Notes: generated by a model not told the origin, from the letters alone. Positions 1 to 12,893 are shown, counted from the first letter of the stretch. The stretch: 64,000 nucleotides of DNA from Dirofilaria immitis (GCA_024305405.1 JAKNDB010000098.1:2746501-2810500); one strand, 5' to 3'. Program-made: numbers and translations.

Positions 1-631
1 CAACAAATTTGTAGTATAATAGATATAATTGTAATACCTGATTAAAATTATTGATTGCATAAATTTGTTTTGATTTAGTAATATGCGTTTGTTAATGATA
101 TAATCTAATGATTATTGATAAAAACTTTACAAGAAATATCAAAATTTATTTATTTTTTCTATCTTTTTCCACAAAATTTGTAATTGAAAAGATATAAATT
201 CTAATATCATTTGAAATTATTGATACGTTTGATTTTTTTAACTTACTAATGATATCTGTCCTCGAAATGAACAAGAGATAAAATTTTGTAAAACCATCTC
301 AAGATTTATTTATAAATACTATAATCGAGTAAAATATATTATAGTTGGAATAATATTTGATCTGCTTCGATCATCAACTTGTCGATAAATTATTAACATT
401 ATCAATTTTTATTCTCTTAAAAATTTGGCAAAACAGAACGATTGATATAGTGAATTTATTTACATAAATTAATATTTCTGTTAATATTTGACAAGTGCCT
501 ATAGCTTGAAAATCTCGTGAAAATTTTCGACATTCTAGAAAAGAAGAATTCTGTTACTATTAAAAACTCATCATATTATTATCAAAGATATATAAAGCAA
601 AAGGATAGATAAAGAAAATTAAAAAAAAAAA
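1..631. other. AT-rich sequence, no gene seen
   Basis: I see no exon-like open frame, RNA gene or clear repeat here. The sequence is AT-rich with short A and T runs, and ends in an A-run next to the inverted 18S fragment. Confidence 0.5.
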
Positions 632-880
632 ACAATTGCAAAAGTAAGCGCTTTCCACCAAGAATCATCACCAAGAAAGGTATCAAAATAGCAGTCTCCG
701 CTTTTCTCGAAACGGCTCATTTTTGGCCGGTGACGGGTGGTGTATACAAAGGGCAGGAACGTAATGAACGTGAACTGATGACTCATACTTACTAAGAATT
801 CCTCGTTCAAGGGAAATAATTGCAATTCCCGATTCCAATGATTTTCAAGGGTTACCAATACTTTTCGATAACGGTTACTC
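632..880 (-). pseudogene. 18S rRNA 3'-region fragment (relic)
   Basis: Read on the minus strand this is a degenerate copy of the 3' part of eukaryotic small-subunit rRNA. Recognisable blocks are TATTGGTAACCC, GAATCGGGAATTGCAATTAT, TTGAACGAGGAATTC, GTAAGTATGAGTCATCAG, and CCTGCCCTTTGTATACACCA followed by CCCGTC, which is the universally conserved decoding-site region. It carries many substitutions (GTATACACC for GTACACACC, for example) and lies in no rDNA context, so it is a relic, not a working gene. The 99-codon open frame over it is accidental. Its 5' end overlaps by about 35 bases the end of the 18S fragment at 22.9-23.2 kb. Recognition is from memory of 18S sequence. Confidence 0.85.
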
Positions 881-2289
881 AAACTAGATTTTAGGATTAT
901 GCAAAAAAAATCATCCATTGATAAAAATTTTTATTCGATTCTGGATCAATTTCTGGATGCAAGAGCGAATATTTCGAGACAATCTAATTTCAAATCATCA
1001 AAAGTGTAAAAAATGTTTTAAGAAATAATTTCATGTCATATCTAATTCCATGGAAATACTTCTTTATATTAATGCAACTTTTTTGTTATTTAAATCGAAA
1101 TAGTTTTCAAAAATCACATTCATTACATTTCGATATTACATGTTGTAAAATGATAATTTAAAAAAATTTACAACTTATAAGAAAATTTTTTGAAAAACTG
1201 TATAATTTTCGAAATAGAAAATAAATCAAATTGACATATTTAGAAATGTCATTCAATAAGAATTTTTGAGCGATAGTAATTTCGAAATTTTCAAAATAAA
1301 TTTCAAAATAAATTCACTTTACGACGTTGCATATTTGAAAACAAGTTTAGCCAATAATATACTTAACAACATATATCACGAAAATGAAGCGAATTTGAAA
1401 AGAATTTAAAAAGAAAATGCTCAAATTACATGACATAGATGAATTAATGGAAAATATAACATTCGTTTCATAAAATTCAATATTATATGGCAATTTTATA
1501 CCTTTAAGTTTACCTGAAGAATCGATAATAATGACATTAGATCTTATTTCGTTGATTGATTTAACTTATTTGTATAATATTTAAAAAATTTTTAATCTAA
1601 TATCTGTAACATACGAATGAATTGTCGAAATAAGTAATCATATTCGATAATTTTATATCTGATTAAAATTCTATCGAAATTCATTTGATATTCATAAATC
1701 TAAAAATAAATCTGTTAATAAATTATAAACCTAAAAATAGGAATTTTTGATATAGGAATAGAAAATAGGAATATGTAATGTATTATTTTTATTTCTAATA
1801 CGATTAATTACTGCATATAATTCTCCATTTTCAAATATTAATTTTCAGTGTTTATATAAATAATTAGTTGCAAGTTGAGTTTCTTTGAAATAAAAAAAAA
1901 GTAAATTCTGTACGAATTATTTCATTTTTGTTTGAAATGAAAGGAGGAAAAAAGGGAAGATAATAAGGAAGATATGTTGACCTCCACTTAGCTCTCTAAA
2001 ATAAACAACCTTTCAATAAAATTATGTCTATAAAATCTCTCTCTCTCTCTCTCTCCTTTCTTTTTCTTTTTCTTGTAATTCATATAACAAATGGAAAGAG
2101 AAAAGGTTTCAATAAGGTCTATTTACATAGTCAATATATATGTAGTACATAATACTTATGGTATCCTTCCAACAATCTCTTAAACAAAGTGTGAAATGGT
2201 TGTTGTATTTTAGTATTTGTATAATTTATTAACAACTTCCTTACTCTATATTTCATTATAAAACTTTACAACTTCAAAAAAAAATTCAT
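881..2289. other. AT-rich sequence with a short (CT)n tract, no gene seen
   Basis: No coding exon is supported. A (CT)n microsatellite lies at about 2035-2055. The rest is AT-rich unique-looking sequence. Confidence 0.45.
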
Positions 2290-2770
2290 TTCATTTCAGG
2301 TTAGCATGAAAACTGAAGAATTCTATTCAAAAAAACTTATATGTGCAAAATTATAAACCATAATTTTGAAAAAATTATTTTCATTTCAGATCGAAATAAA
2401 AATTGAAAGATTCTACAAGAAAACATTTATTGCATAATTACAAATGATAATTCCCGATGAATTTTCAAAAAAAAGAATAGAAACGATAGATTATTTCAGG
2501 TTCATCGTAAAATTATCAAACTACATTACTGAAAAAATCATTTCATTTCGGGTTAGCATGAAAATTAAAGGATTCATCGGAATTCATTTTCTATAGCTAA
2601 TGTCTTCTACTTTAGCAAATATTAAATGTAGTGCAACATGAGAAATCATCTCTTTCTCATCACAAATCTTTCGTCGTAAAAGTTGGTCCTGACGAACATT
2701 TTAAATATAAATTCTGGAACAACATTTCAGGTTAGCAGCAAAATTAAAAGCTTTTCCGAATCTACTATAT
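2290..2770 (+). repeat. Degenerate direct repeats carrying TTTCAGGTTAGCA
   Basis: Related copies of a roughly 100-base unit begin near 2292, 2387, 2495, 2545 and 2725. Each has a TTTCAG- or TTTCGGGTTAGC-like core followed by an A-rich stretch (TGAAAA, AAATTAAA). The core resembles a splice acceptor, but no exon follows in any frame, so I treat it as a diverged tandem or dispersed repeat. Confidence 0.5.
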
Positions 2771-3084
2771 CTCTAACTTATTTTTTCTATTTCATTGTTT
2801 ATAAATATTCTATAAAATTCGAATACAGATTATACCGAGAATTCAAAAAAGCAGAAATCGCAAGGAAAATATGATCAGGTATCGCAAAACTTACAGGCAA
2901 ATCACTTTTTATTGATTGATTAACTTCAATTTAAATAAATCTGTGAAATAATCCAGGGTAATTAGAGCAAAAATGATATCAATTTTAATAACATCGAAAT
3001 TCTAGATTGATATCGAGGTAATTTTAAATAGAGGATTAGCAGTTTAAAATGTCGAAAATGTTCTTAAAACCAGATTCTAATTCA

Positions 3085-3465
3085 ATCATGCCCCCTAGCA
3101 AAATGCTGGGATTCTAAAAATCCAAAATCAATTTTAATATACTCCTTCCGCCTTCATAAATACCGTTTCTTTTAATTCCTTTTAACATTTAAAAGCAGAG
3201 ATACTGCGGTTCTAAAATCCCAAAATCCAGTATATACTGTATCACTTCAATATACCGTATACCCTCACAAATTTGGAATTCTAAAATCCCGAAATCAATT
3301 TCAATACATTCGTATCGTTTTCACAAATACTGTTTCTTTTAATTCCTTTTAACATTCAAAAGCAAAAATAATGTAGTTCTCAAATCCAAAACTTCATTTC
3401 GATATACTGTATCACCTTTACAAATGCTCTAGTACATTATATGCCTGCTAATATTTCGACACATT
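3085..3465 (+). repeat. Two-copy direct repeat of about 190 bp
   Basis: Two blocks share long identical words: TTTCTTTTAATTCCTTTTAA at about 3167 and 3331, then AAAGCA and TACTGTATCAC. The period is about 165-190 bases. No coding potential was seen. Confidence 0.6.
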
Positions 3466-4972
3466 TATGTGCGTACTTATCTATTTTTGAAGGTTAAAAG
3501 GAAGAAAAGGTTGTGAGATAAATTAAAGTGTTCACGATAGAATGTAGGATGATTATGGTATCTATTCAAAAATACAAATAGCCTGTAATTTACATGACAT
3601 CTGTTTTGCCTGCAAAATAATTACACAGTAGATGAACAAAAAGAATAGATGAGAACCCCTACTGCGAATACTTTTTTTCTAAATTGTGTTTTCGGGTTGT
3701 CTGAATAATTGTACTTTTCGATATGATGATGATAGTTAGTAACCGCTGGATAGGTCAATATCTGCTGACCATAAAAAAAAGGTAATAATATTTGGAAATG
3801 AAAAATGAACGAATAATTAAAAATCGAAGAAATTGCAATTTCACTCTTTTTTTTCTATTTTTCCATTAATTTCATTTTATAAAATTGCACTTCTCTCTCA
3901 AAAAAAAAAGAAAGAAAAAAAATGCCAAACAATCAATTTATTTCTTTTAATTAAACTGACAAAATTATCGAATTATCATGCTAAATGCGAAGAAATTTGA
4001 ACTGCTATATAATTTGATTTGTGTTCAAAAAAAAAAATTAATTCGAATTAAATAATCATAGAATTGTAAGTTGAAATTTTTCTACGACACGAATTAAAAA
4101 TTGTCAATTGCAAAATTTGCATTCGAGAACTACTCAAATTCATTTTTCGATTCTCGATTAAAAGAAAAAGGAAAATTAAATTTAACATTTTATAAAAATG
4201 AAATTTTGCAAAATAAGTCAATTTTGATCTAGCTTCTCTATATTGCTTCACTTTAACCAATCTATAATTCCCATACATCATTCAAAAAATATGTTAAAAT
4301 TAATTTTAAATTAATATATAAATATATCTTTCATTTATTAAAATCTTTGAAACTCTTATAATATTCATTTCAAATTTAAAGTAAATATAAATTTGTTGAT
4401 ATATTATTTTAAAAAATTTTTAAAGAATTCTTTTCTTCACAAATTCATAAAAAAAAATGTTTGCATTTTTCTTTAAACAAAAATTTTTCAATTCAATCCG
4501 ATCTATTTCGTACAAAAATTTTTCTAAGCAAATTTTTTTGGCTTTTTTTTCAAAAAAAAGAAAGAAGAAACATATTGATGGAAATATCAAAATTGAAAAG
4601 CAGATGGTTTGAATAGGATAAACTTGATGATGACAATAACGATAATGATAATAATGATGATGATGATACTTTTTTTTTGTGATTGGTATATATACATGTT
4701 TGCCTGTTTTATCGATTTTTAGCGATCAAAAAAAAAAATTAATTTTTCGTTTTGAAAAAGATGAAAATTTGCTTTTTTTTTATTTCCTTCTAAATAAATT
4801 AAATTTTTATTTGTCTTTTGGATTTGAAATTTTGCTTATACTCTAATTTTACTTATATGTATGTCTATTACAAATTTGCATAAAATTAAGGAGAGAATTG
4901 ATCAAACATGATATGACAGTTATGTGACATTCGTTATTATGAAGATAAATGCATGTATTTGCGTGTATTGAG
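3466..4972. other. AT-rich sequence, no gene seen
   Basis: Scattered poly-A/T runs and a short GAT-rich patch (4621-4670). The open frames here are short and lack similarity or acceptor/donor context. Confidence 0.4.

Positions 4973-5009
<37 letters not shown>
4973..5009 (+). repeat. (GA)n microsatellite
   Basis: An almost pure run of about 18 GA dinucleotides, followed by impure GA-rich sequence to about 5030. Confidence 0.9.
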
Positions 5010-5013
<4 letters not shown>

Positions 5014-5204
5014 TAGAGAGAAGGGACAGTTGACATCTGAAATCTGACATTTAACATTAGCGAAATTTGTTTGACCATTCTGCTCTTTGCATAAAATGCA
5101 TGTAAAATGAAGCTTAATTTTCTATTTCATTCCTTTATATTTGATAATATAGGTTAAAAGTTAAAACTTTATAAAAGTGAATTTTGAAAAATTGATTAAT
5201 TCTG

Positions 5205-5560
5205 TTCTTTTTAATTTATTAAAAGTTTATGCATTATGGTTCAATTGCTTTTCGCTGAAAAGTCTCGCAAAAAATCTCAAATTTTTAAAAACTTCTATAA
5301 ATAAAACAAAATTGTTTAATTTTGCTTTTGTTTTTTAAATTTATTACCACTTAAAAGATCATCCTGAATTATTTTTCGCCGAAAAATTCTGCGAGAAATG
5401 TCGAATTACTTAAAAATTTCCTTGCTTAAGTAAAATCAAATTGCTTAGTTATGTAATCCACCTTTAATTTATTAAAAATTTAGGTACTATATTTTAGTTA
5501 CTTTTCGTCGAGAAATCTTGCGAAAAATCTTGAATTATTTGGAATTTCAAATAGATAGGT
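5205..5560 (+). repeat. Three diverged tandem copies of about 125 bp
   Basis: Copies start near 5205, 5335 and 5460. Each contains TTTAATTTATTAAAA-like sequence, then TTTTCG-C-GA-AAA, TCT-GC-A-AAAT and a TTAAAAA-TT tail. Similarity is clear by eye but copies are well diverged. No exon was found inside. Confidence 0.55.
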
Positions 5561-5879
5561 AGAGGATATATGTGATTTTAATTTTTAAATGAACAAATTA
5601 ATTGCTTTTTGAAATTTCAATATTTTCAAATCGTCATTTTATTTTACTAATAAAACGTATTTGAAAAGTTATATTTCTTTTTCTTCCAAACTTATATTGT
5701 GACTTTAAAAAACTTGTCATTACAATACTGTAAAAAATTTATTTGTTCAGTTTAATGATAACTTCTTTGATAAAATAATGTTAAAAAATTGAGAGAAATT
5801 TTTTATTTTTAAAAGATATACATATCATATAACTATGAAAATTGTGAAACGTATTGAAATTATATCAATCAATCTTCAT

Positions 5880-6230
5880 CAAAAACGTAACTGACAGTAT
5901 ATCGATTTCAGCTGCAATTTATTGCTATGTTAAATTGTTATGGTTATTTCAGTTCCATTCACTATCTTAACAATGATGATACTGTAATACAGTACAGTGA
6001 CGATACTGTAATGCAGTGTGATCCATAGATAATAGCAATAACAATTTAAATTAGCAATAAACTACATGTAAATAATAGCCGATTCTCTATAGATCATAAT
6101 GAGCCGCAGTATTATCATTCGTACTGTAACACAGCAAGCCCGCTCATGCCACATTATAGTAACCGGACGCATATTGTATTACAGTAATTCTACTGCCTAT
6201 CTCTACTAAGAGAGCTCAAGAGATGTCATT
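5880..6230. repeat. Short-motif repeat block, ACTGTAAYRCAG, higher GC
   Basis: The motif ACTGTAATACAG and its variants recur at about 5983, 6007 and 6124, and in reverse (TGTATTACAGTA) near 6175, with CAATAACAATTTAAATT between. The mixture of direct and inverted copies in a locally GC-richer patch could be a decayed foldback element. I cannot define its ends or a target-site duplication. Confidence 0.3.
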
Positions 6231-6344
6231 TTTCATTTAAAATTAATTTTTAAATTTCAATTCTTAATAAATCTTTCAAAATTAATCCTTTTTGACCGAT
6301 ACAAGAAAGCGCAACCAATATTTAATACATTAATTAAATTTTAA

Positions 6345-6570
6345 TTTAAAATCTCACTTCGTCTCATTTCAATAATTTGAAATGCCTTTTTCGTTTTTTA
6401 CTATTACATATTTCAGAACCTTAAGGAAGCTAAGACTGGAATCTAGAAAATTTCTTATTTGTTAATTTCAATAATTTCAAATATTTTTCCTTTTTGCTAT
6501 AACATATTCACAAATCTCAAAGATGCTATGAGTGGAAGATGATTTGTAAAGCTGAAATTTCAAAATTTTA
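6345..6570 (+). repeat. Two-copy direct repeat of about 110 bp
   Basis: Two copies share CATTTCAATAATTTGAAAT-like sequence, a TTTTTC-rich stretch and ACATATT-CA-AA-CT followed by GGAA. No gene seen. Confidence 0.4.
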
Positions 6571-6709
6571 AATGCCTCCTCTCTTTGCCCCTCTTTTCGA
6601 CAGGTACAAATAATTGGCAAGAGCATACTGGAAAATTATTGCACACACAAACATACACGGATCAGTGATATCATTGATAAGACGAGCAGTTGGTATTGTT
6701 ACTGCTTTC

Positions 6710-7035
6710 TCTTCTCTCTCTCTCTTCCTCTCTCTCTCTCTCTCTTTAACAAAATGCGTTTTAACTAAGTCGAAAAGGCATTTTAACCAAAATTATTCTG
6801 ACAGGTCGAGGAAAATTTTGATTGATAATTCACATAAAATTTGGCATTTCCCGCAACATTTCATTTCTTCGGGAATTTTCTTAACTTTCGTTCAGCTACT
6901 ACCATCATTGTTATCATTATCATCATCATCACCATCACCACCATCATCATCATCATCACCATCACCATCACCACCATCATCATCATCATCGTCATCATCA
7001 TTGTCATCATCAGCGTCATTAATCATCATCATCCC
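6710..7035 (+). repeat. (TC)n and (CAT/CAC)n microsatellites
   Basis: A (TC)n tract at about 6712-6746 and a long CAT/CAC trinucleotide tract at about 6903-7030. The open frames that run through it on both strands (Ser/Pro-rich, Ile-rich and Asp-rich) come from the trinucleotide periodicity and are not genes. A short (CAAT)n run follows at 7371-7402. Confidence 0.85.
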
Positions 7036-7758
7036 CAAACAATCTATCAAAACTATTTCACAAAACCAAAATTGTTTCAAATTTAAGCAAAAATTATTAC
7101 AACAAATTGAATCTGAAATAAATCTTTAAGTTAATAATTATCATTTCGAGAAAAAATTTGTAATTAAATTAATTTTGCTTTTTTGATAATTCGAAATATT
7201 TGATTATAACTTTCGTTTTATTTTTTTATTTCAACAGAAATCATACCGTGCTAATATCAATCAATTATTATCGATGCTAAATATTATAAAAGTAATTGAA
7301 TTCTTTTTGCATCCATATGAAAACAATAACTTTGTATTAATTTGATAAAAATCATATTACCATTCAACCAGTCAATCAATCAATCAATCAATCAGTCAAT
7401 ATCGATATTTAAGATTACGAAAGCAAATAGTTGAAGATTAAAACTGGTTTCTAATTTTCAAAAAAAAGAATATTTCCTACAATGAGAAAAATATATGAAA
7501 CCAAGCAAAAAAAAAAGAAAAGTTCTCAGTAAATTCTATTTTCAATCAAATAAAAGTGGTATGTTTAAATTGAAATTTTTTCATATACATAAGAGCTATT
7601 TATTTAAAAGTTTCGAATATTACTTCAATTAAATAATTTAAAGGAGAAAATAAAATAAAATTGAAATTTAAAAAAGCTATTAATTGAATTTTTGACATAT
7701 GTTATAAAAGAAAAATTTATAGATAAAAATGAAACTATAATCTCAGTTATCATCGATT

Positions 7759-8012
7759 TATTTCATTCAAAAATAAAATTATATATGCAAACCGGTTTTG
7801 GAGTAATTACTCTCGGGATTATTACCTATTAAGTTGATAAAGTTTAAGCTTTAAAAGATTTTTAGCACAAAATTTTACGCAAAGACAAATTTCATTCAAA
7901 AATACACTTATATATGTAAATGAATCTCGAAGTAATTACTCTCGAGGCTATCCCTATTATACTGATAAAACCTAAATTTTAAAAGATTTTTAGCATATAA
8001 TTTTTGGTAAAA
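7759..8012 (+). repeat. Two-copy tandem repeat of about 127 bp
   Basis: Copies begin at about 7759 and 7889. They share ATTTCATTCAAAAATA, TTATATATG, GTAATTACTCTCG and AAAAGATTTTTAGCA. Confidence 0.7.
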
Positions 8013-8267
8013 GATTAAAAGATTAATGAAATGAATTCAAGTATGATTGAGCTTTGTTTCATTAAGTAAATCAAAAATTTCATTAAAATATGCCAACCTT
8101 TTTACTCATCAATTTCAATGTCATTTTGTCCAATTTATTCGACACTTTTTATGATCAAAATATTCGATTGAATTTGAAGCATCCATTATATTTGCATAAT
8201 TAGTAGTCTTTTCCAAAGAAGAAAGTTTTCTTAATTAGATTAATTATAAGATATCGATACACTAACA

Positions 8268-8321
8268 ACTTATTTTCTCCGTCCGCTCAATGTATTTGCC
8301 GCAACATCCTTCTTGGATGAA
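8268..8321 (-). CDS. Possible orphan 3'-terminal exon
   Basis: On the minus strand a TTTCAG acceptor at 8322-8327 is followed by an open stretch reading SSKKDVAANTLSGRRK and a TAA stop. It is GC-richer than its surroundings, like other exons in the window. A possible preceding exon lies at about 8768-8830 (minus), a Lys/Arg-rich stretch reading QKKRSMGRKVKMTT before a GTAATA donor, but the phases do not join without a change. I recognise neither piece and cannot trace further exons. It could be the basic C-terminus of a gene starting nearer 12 kb, or chance. Confidence 0.25.
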
Positions 8322-8399
8322 CCTGAAATATTGAAAACTATAAATTAAGTATATAAATTATTACACATAAAGATTTTGAGAAGATCAAATGTGAAGTTA

Positions 8400-8640
8400 A
8401 ATATCAATAATAATTATATTAAGTAACAATTTAAGAAATATCAAATATAAGCATCGAATTTGAATAATTATTATAGTTAAGTAACAATTTGAGAAAATCG
8501 AATATGATTTCAAATATGAATAATGATTATATTAAAAAATAATTTGAAAATATTGAATATGATATTATATGTGAATAATAATTATATTTAATAGCAACTT
8601 GAGAATATCAAATATAAATAATAAAAGCAAAAATTTATGA
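8400..8640 (+). repeat. Four diverged tandem copies of about 65-70 bp
   Basis: Each copy has GAATAAT-ATTATA, TTAAGTAACAATTTGAGAA-like sequence, then ATCGAATATGA or ATCAAATATAA. Non-coding. Confidence 0.55.
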
Positions 8641-8840
8641 AATAATTTATACAATAAATCAAAAATTGAAATGATGAATAAACAAATTAGTCGAATAAGA
8701 ATAGAAGTAAATGATTTTAAAATTATTAAGCAACGAGAAAAAAAGTAATCAAACAATTATATTACGGTCGTCATTTTAACTTTACGGCCCATTGAGCGTT
8801 TTTTTTGATTTATGTTCTTCAAGTCATTTTGATTAAATTG

Positions 8841-9654
8841 CTAATTAATCATAATGAACAAATTTCTAATTAATCAATAATGAACGAGAAGAGATAGATG
8901 ATGATCGGCGAGATAGATGATGAATTTTTTAGATAAATTTTTAAATAATTTTAATCAATTAACAAATATATATGTATATGGTATATATAATTACATCGAA
9001 ATAATAATATCAATGATGATTTAATTTAAATAATCTTTCGATTATTTTACTAATTCCATTAAACACTCATTAATCAATTTAATATTTAAACAGCTGCTAC
9101 TAATTAAATTGATAATTTTCATTATTTTCAATATTTGATTACAAAAAAAACAAAAAGAAGAAAATTGCTTAGCAAAAAGAGAAAATGAAAATGCAATAAA
9201 TGTACTCATAAATTTTAATTTAATATTTAAAAATGAAACTTCAAAAAAATGACTAAAATTAGTTTGATAATTAATTTGATTAAATGAAATTAAGGGAAAA
9301 TAATAGGTGTTCATAATTAGCCAATAAATTCTTCGTCATTGAAATTTAATCATAGCTTTTATCATTTCGGATTATTTCAACGATGATGACCTTTTTAACA
9401 TCACCTATAAAATAGAGAGAGAGAAAGAAAGAGAGGGAGAGAGAGAGGAAAGAGAAAGAGGGAAATGGAAAGAGATGAAAGAAATGAATGTTAAAAGAGA
9501 ATTAATAGCAATGTCATCATTAATTCACTATTAGTAACAGCAGTTCATAAATCTAAATGACGACTACATCCCTTGGGGTAATAAATCAAAAATGATAAAA
9601 GAGGAGGTCGGGATTGGGCCAAGGCTTGTTTCTTCTTCATCATAATCTTCGCCT
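8841..9654. other. AT-rich sequence with GA-rich patch, no gene seen
   Basis: Apart from a GA-rich patch (9411-9480) I see nothing supportable here. Confidence 0.4.
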
Positions 9655-10590
9655 TCCTCTTTATTATCATCATCATTATTATTATTATCATTATCATTAT
9701 CATATCAGCTAGTCAATGATGCAAAAGATATGACAATACAATAGGATGGCGCGAATGAGTGAGTTAGTGAAGAGAGAAAGGAAGATGGCCCTCTCTTCGA
9801 CAAACCCCAATAGATGGGGCGTCGTTTTCAATCTCGTGAAATATCTTCTCATACTCTCTTTTCCATCCATCCCTCCTTCACAATCCATTCCATTCTCCTC
9901 CCATACTTATATTACTGAGGAGGACAATTACAATAACGACGATAATAGTAATAATAATGATAATGATGATGACGATGATGATGAGGAGGAGGAGGAGGAG
10001 GATGATGAAGAGGAAGACAATGACAAGCAGGATAATAATAATAATGGAGGGAAAAATATATGATAATAATAGTGAAGAAGAAAATAATAATGATGAGAAC
10101 AATGATTATGAGGAAAAGAACAGTCGTGACAAGAAGAGTAATAATGATAATGACAATGATGATGTTGTTGATGACGATGCGGAGGGGAAGGATAATGAAA
10201 AAGGATAAGAATAATTAAGAAGAGAATAATATGAAATGATTGATAGGACAATGATAAGAGATAATTATGAGATGAAAGAGAATCTATAATGACAAGAACG
10301 ATAATAATGATAATGAGAAGGAAGAAGAGAATAATGATGAAAAGGATAGTGATGAAAATAAGTGATAATGATGATCAGGATAATAATGGTAATTATAAAA
10401 TTAATGAAGTTCAACTGATGGTAATGATCATGATGATAATAATAAAGGGAGAAACTAATGAATCGGATGATGATGATGATTATGAGGAAGACGAAGAGGT
10501 GCAAGAGAAGAAAGAGAATAATCGTGAAATAGTGGTAGTAATAATAATAAATTATGATAACGATGAAAAAGATGATAGTGATAAAAACTG
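9655..10590 (+). repeat. Long degenerate GAT/AAT/GAG trinucleotide region
   Basis: TTA/TCA-rich repeats (9655-9710), then a moderately GC-rich unique piece (9740-9910), then about 650 bases in which the plus strand is almost free of C and is built from GAT, GAG, AAT and AAG triplets. Open frames on both strands (Asp/Asn/Glu-rich on plus; Ser, Ile or Tyr-rich on minus) all follow from the triplet periodicity and none has a splice or start context. I treat them as microsatellite shadows. Confidence 0.75.
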
Positions 10591-10739
10591 AACTATTATA
10601 ATTATTATAGTCTAGATTGATTATTTTAGAAATTCTGAAAAAATTCACTGCTTTTTTTTGTATAAAAAATTATAGGAAAATGAAATTTTCTTTGAAATAA
10701 TGCGCAAAAATGAAAAAAAAAGAAATAAATGATTAAATA

Positions 10740-10880
10740 ATAATAATAATGATGATAATAGAAATTAATCTTTATTTAAATAAAAGATGATACTAATTTA
10801 TTGCACTAATTCATTGCTATCATCATCATCGATTCTTCGTTTTTTTCCTTTTTTTCTCTCTCTCTCTCTCTCTCTCGTCA
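10740..10880 (+). repeat. Short (AAT)n and (TC)n tracts
   Basis: An AAT/GAT tract at about 10736-10760 and (CT)n at about 10854-10876. Confidence 0.7.
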
Positions 10881-11299
10881 TTCCGTTCTTCTTATTGTGT
10901 CCTTAAATTTTTGGTAATCTTTCAAATTGACATCTTACGATTGGTAATTCATCAATCAACTTACGAAACTTGCTAAACTTTTATTGTTATAGAGGAAAAA
11001 AAAAAACAAATTTCGATACATTTGTTTAAAAAAGCAAATGATTATTTTATAAATTTTCTTTCAAAAACTTTTATCGATTATTTATTATTTTACACCGAAT
11101 TCTTTCACGTATTATTGAGAGAAAAAAATACGTTTAATACGTGTAACACGTATAAAAACATCAACTATCATTCCATTCATTCCGTTTATTCATAATGTTT
11201 AAATTTGAATAATAGCTATCTTATTTTTTGTTACTTACCGAAAAAAAAAGTGCTTAGAAAACGATTAATCTAATACAAATGAAAAATGATTCAATAATG

Positions 11300-11745
11300 T
11301 AATGTGTCAAAGAATTTAATTTGAAAATTAATTTCTAATATTTACATTTACAGATAAGAACATTTAAAAAAAAAATATCGAATCCAGACATGATGATGAT
11401 AATGATTCTTTTATGAAATTGTTTAAGAATTTAAATTAAAACTAATTTCTAATGCTTACATTTACAGGCAAGAATATCTGAGAAGAAAGTAGACATAGAA
11501 TTCAAAGATGATAATGATGATGATTCTTTTATGAAACTGTTTAAGAATTTAATTTGAAAATTAATTTCTAATACTTACACTTACAAATAAAAATACATGG
11601 AAAAAAATAGATATAGAATCCATTTGACCGAAATTCAATTCATCATCTTGTAAAGATGCTGATAATGGTGATGATTCTTTTACAGAATTGTAAATTCAAT
11701 TCGTTTATCTTGTAAAGATAATGATAATGATAATTTTTTTTACGA
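11300..11745 (+). repeat. Three to four tandem copies of about 115 bp
   Basis: Copies share AATTTCTAATRCTTACAYTTACA, a purine-rich stretch, GATGATAATGAT and GATTCTTTTATGAAA-TG. The unit begins near 11318, 11440 and 11557, with a decayed fourth copy to about 11745. Confidence 0.65.
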
Positions 11746-12893
11746 AATTGTTTAAATAATTTCAACGAAAATAAATTAATTTTTGTAAAAGAATTTGAGA
11801 AAAAGGAAAACTAAAATCATTTCCTGCTTCTTTTGAAGTTTAATTAAAATTTTAATTTTAATATATTTATAATAAGATATAAATATTAATGAGGGTTTAT
11901 TGCTTGAAAATGAATTATTGTTACAATTTTTGATTTATAATAATATATTATAAACATTCAATGAATTATTAGAAAGCAAAATTTATGACAATTGTCGTAA
12001 ATTGTTCAATTTTGCAATGAAAATCAATATAAGCTATATAGTTTTGTCGAGAGCGGGGTTAGTTTAAATTTGTGTGTGAAAACGAAGATTTATAGTGACA
12101 AGATTGAGACCATTGATATTTATGTCTCTTTCTATCAGCCATTTCGAGAATCTCATGATATTTTGCTGTCTATTGTCATCAATGAATATGCCCTTTATTC
12201 ATCAATTGACGCTTCGTTGAATTCAAAAAATTTTCAACTTATGAGACAAAAATTATCGTTTTATGCCAATATCGCATTATGGATAAGGTCAAAAGACAAT
12301 GTTTTCTACCTAATTTGTTACAATTTTCTCTAATAATTTATTACTACATGATCGTGGCGTATTACTATAACCAAAATATCTCAGATATTTTGTATGGGTC
12401 AATTGTCAAGGTCAATCATATTAATGATTACATAGTTGCAATTATAACATACAATACTATATACTCGATATTTTAAAGATATTTTTAAAAGCATTTTTTT
12501 AGTAGTTTGGAATTTAAAATGTTACATTTTTAAATTTCAGATACGATAAAATATTTCCAAAATTATTTACCCATCACGTTAATGAAAATCAATGTTTACG
12601 CACGAATAATTCATTTTTATGAATTGCTTTTAAAATAATTCATACATACACGTTAATATTAATACTTATTAACATAAAGCATAAATAGTCCCTCGAATTT
12701 ACCATAATTTTTCTTGCTTAATATTTACTAAGTTGAATATATAAATATGAAGAAAAAGACTTAGAAATAAATGGTAAACAAAAAAGTAAATAGTTTGCCA
12801 AGACGTAAACAACTTTATACGTATCATTAGATATAATTACATAACTTCTGATGTCATAGTTTGGGATTGATTCGACGTCATCGAGATCAAATA
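11746..12893. other. Intergenic, includes 3' flank of the ATPase gene
   Basis: Two open frames on the plus strand (12070-12333 and 12279-12476) are not recognisable and lack support, so I do not call them genes. The right-hand part is the 3' untranslated and flanking sequence of the minus-strand ATPase gene. Confidence 0.4.

Noticed and set aside
619..918. 99-codon minus-strand frame
   Set aside because: The sequence is an 18S rRNA fragment, which explains its higher GC and open frame.
6614..7129. 171-codon plus-strand frame, Ser/Pro-rich, and overlapping frames on both strands
   Set aside because: Produced by (TC)n and (CAT)n microsatellites.
9746..10648. Several Asp/Glu/Asn-rich plus-strand and Ser/Tyr/Ile-rich minus-strand frames
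   Set aside because: All follow the GAT/AAT triplet periodicity; none has a splice site or family match.
12070..12476. Two overlapping plus-strand frames of 87 and 65 codons
   Set aside because: No recognisable family, no splice context, and they lie in the 3' flank of the ATPase gene; chance frames are common in this region.
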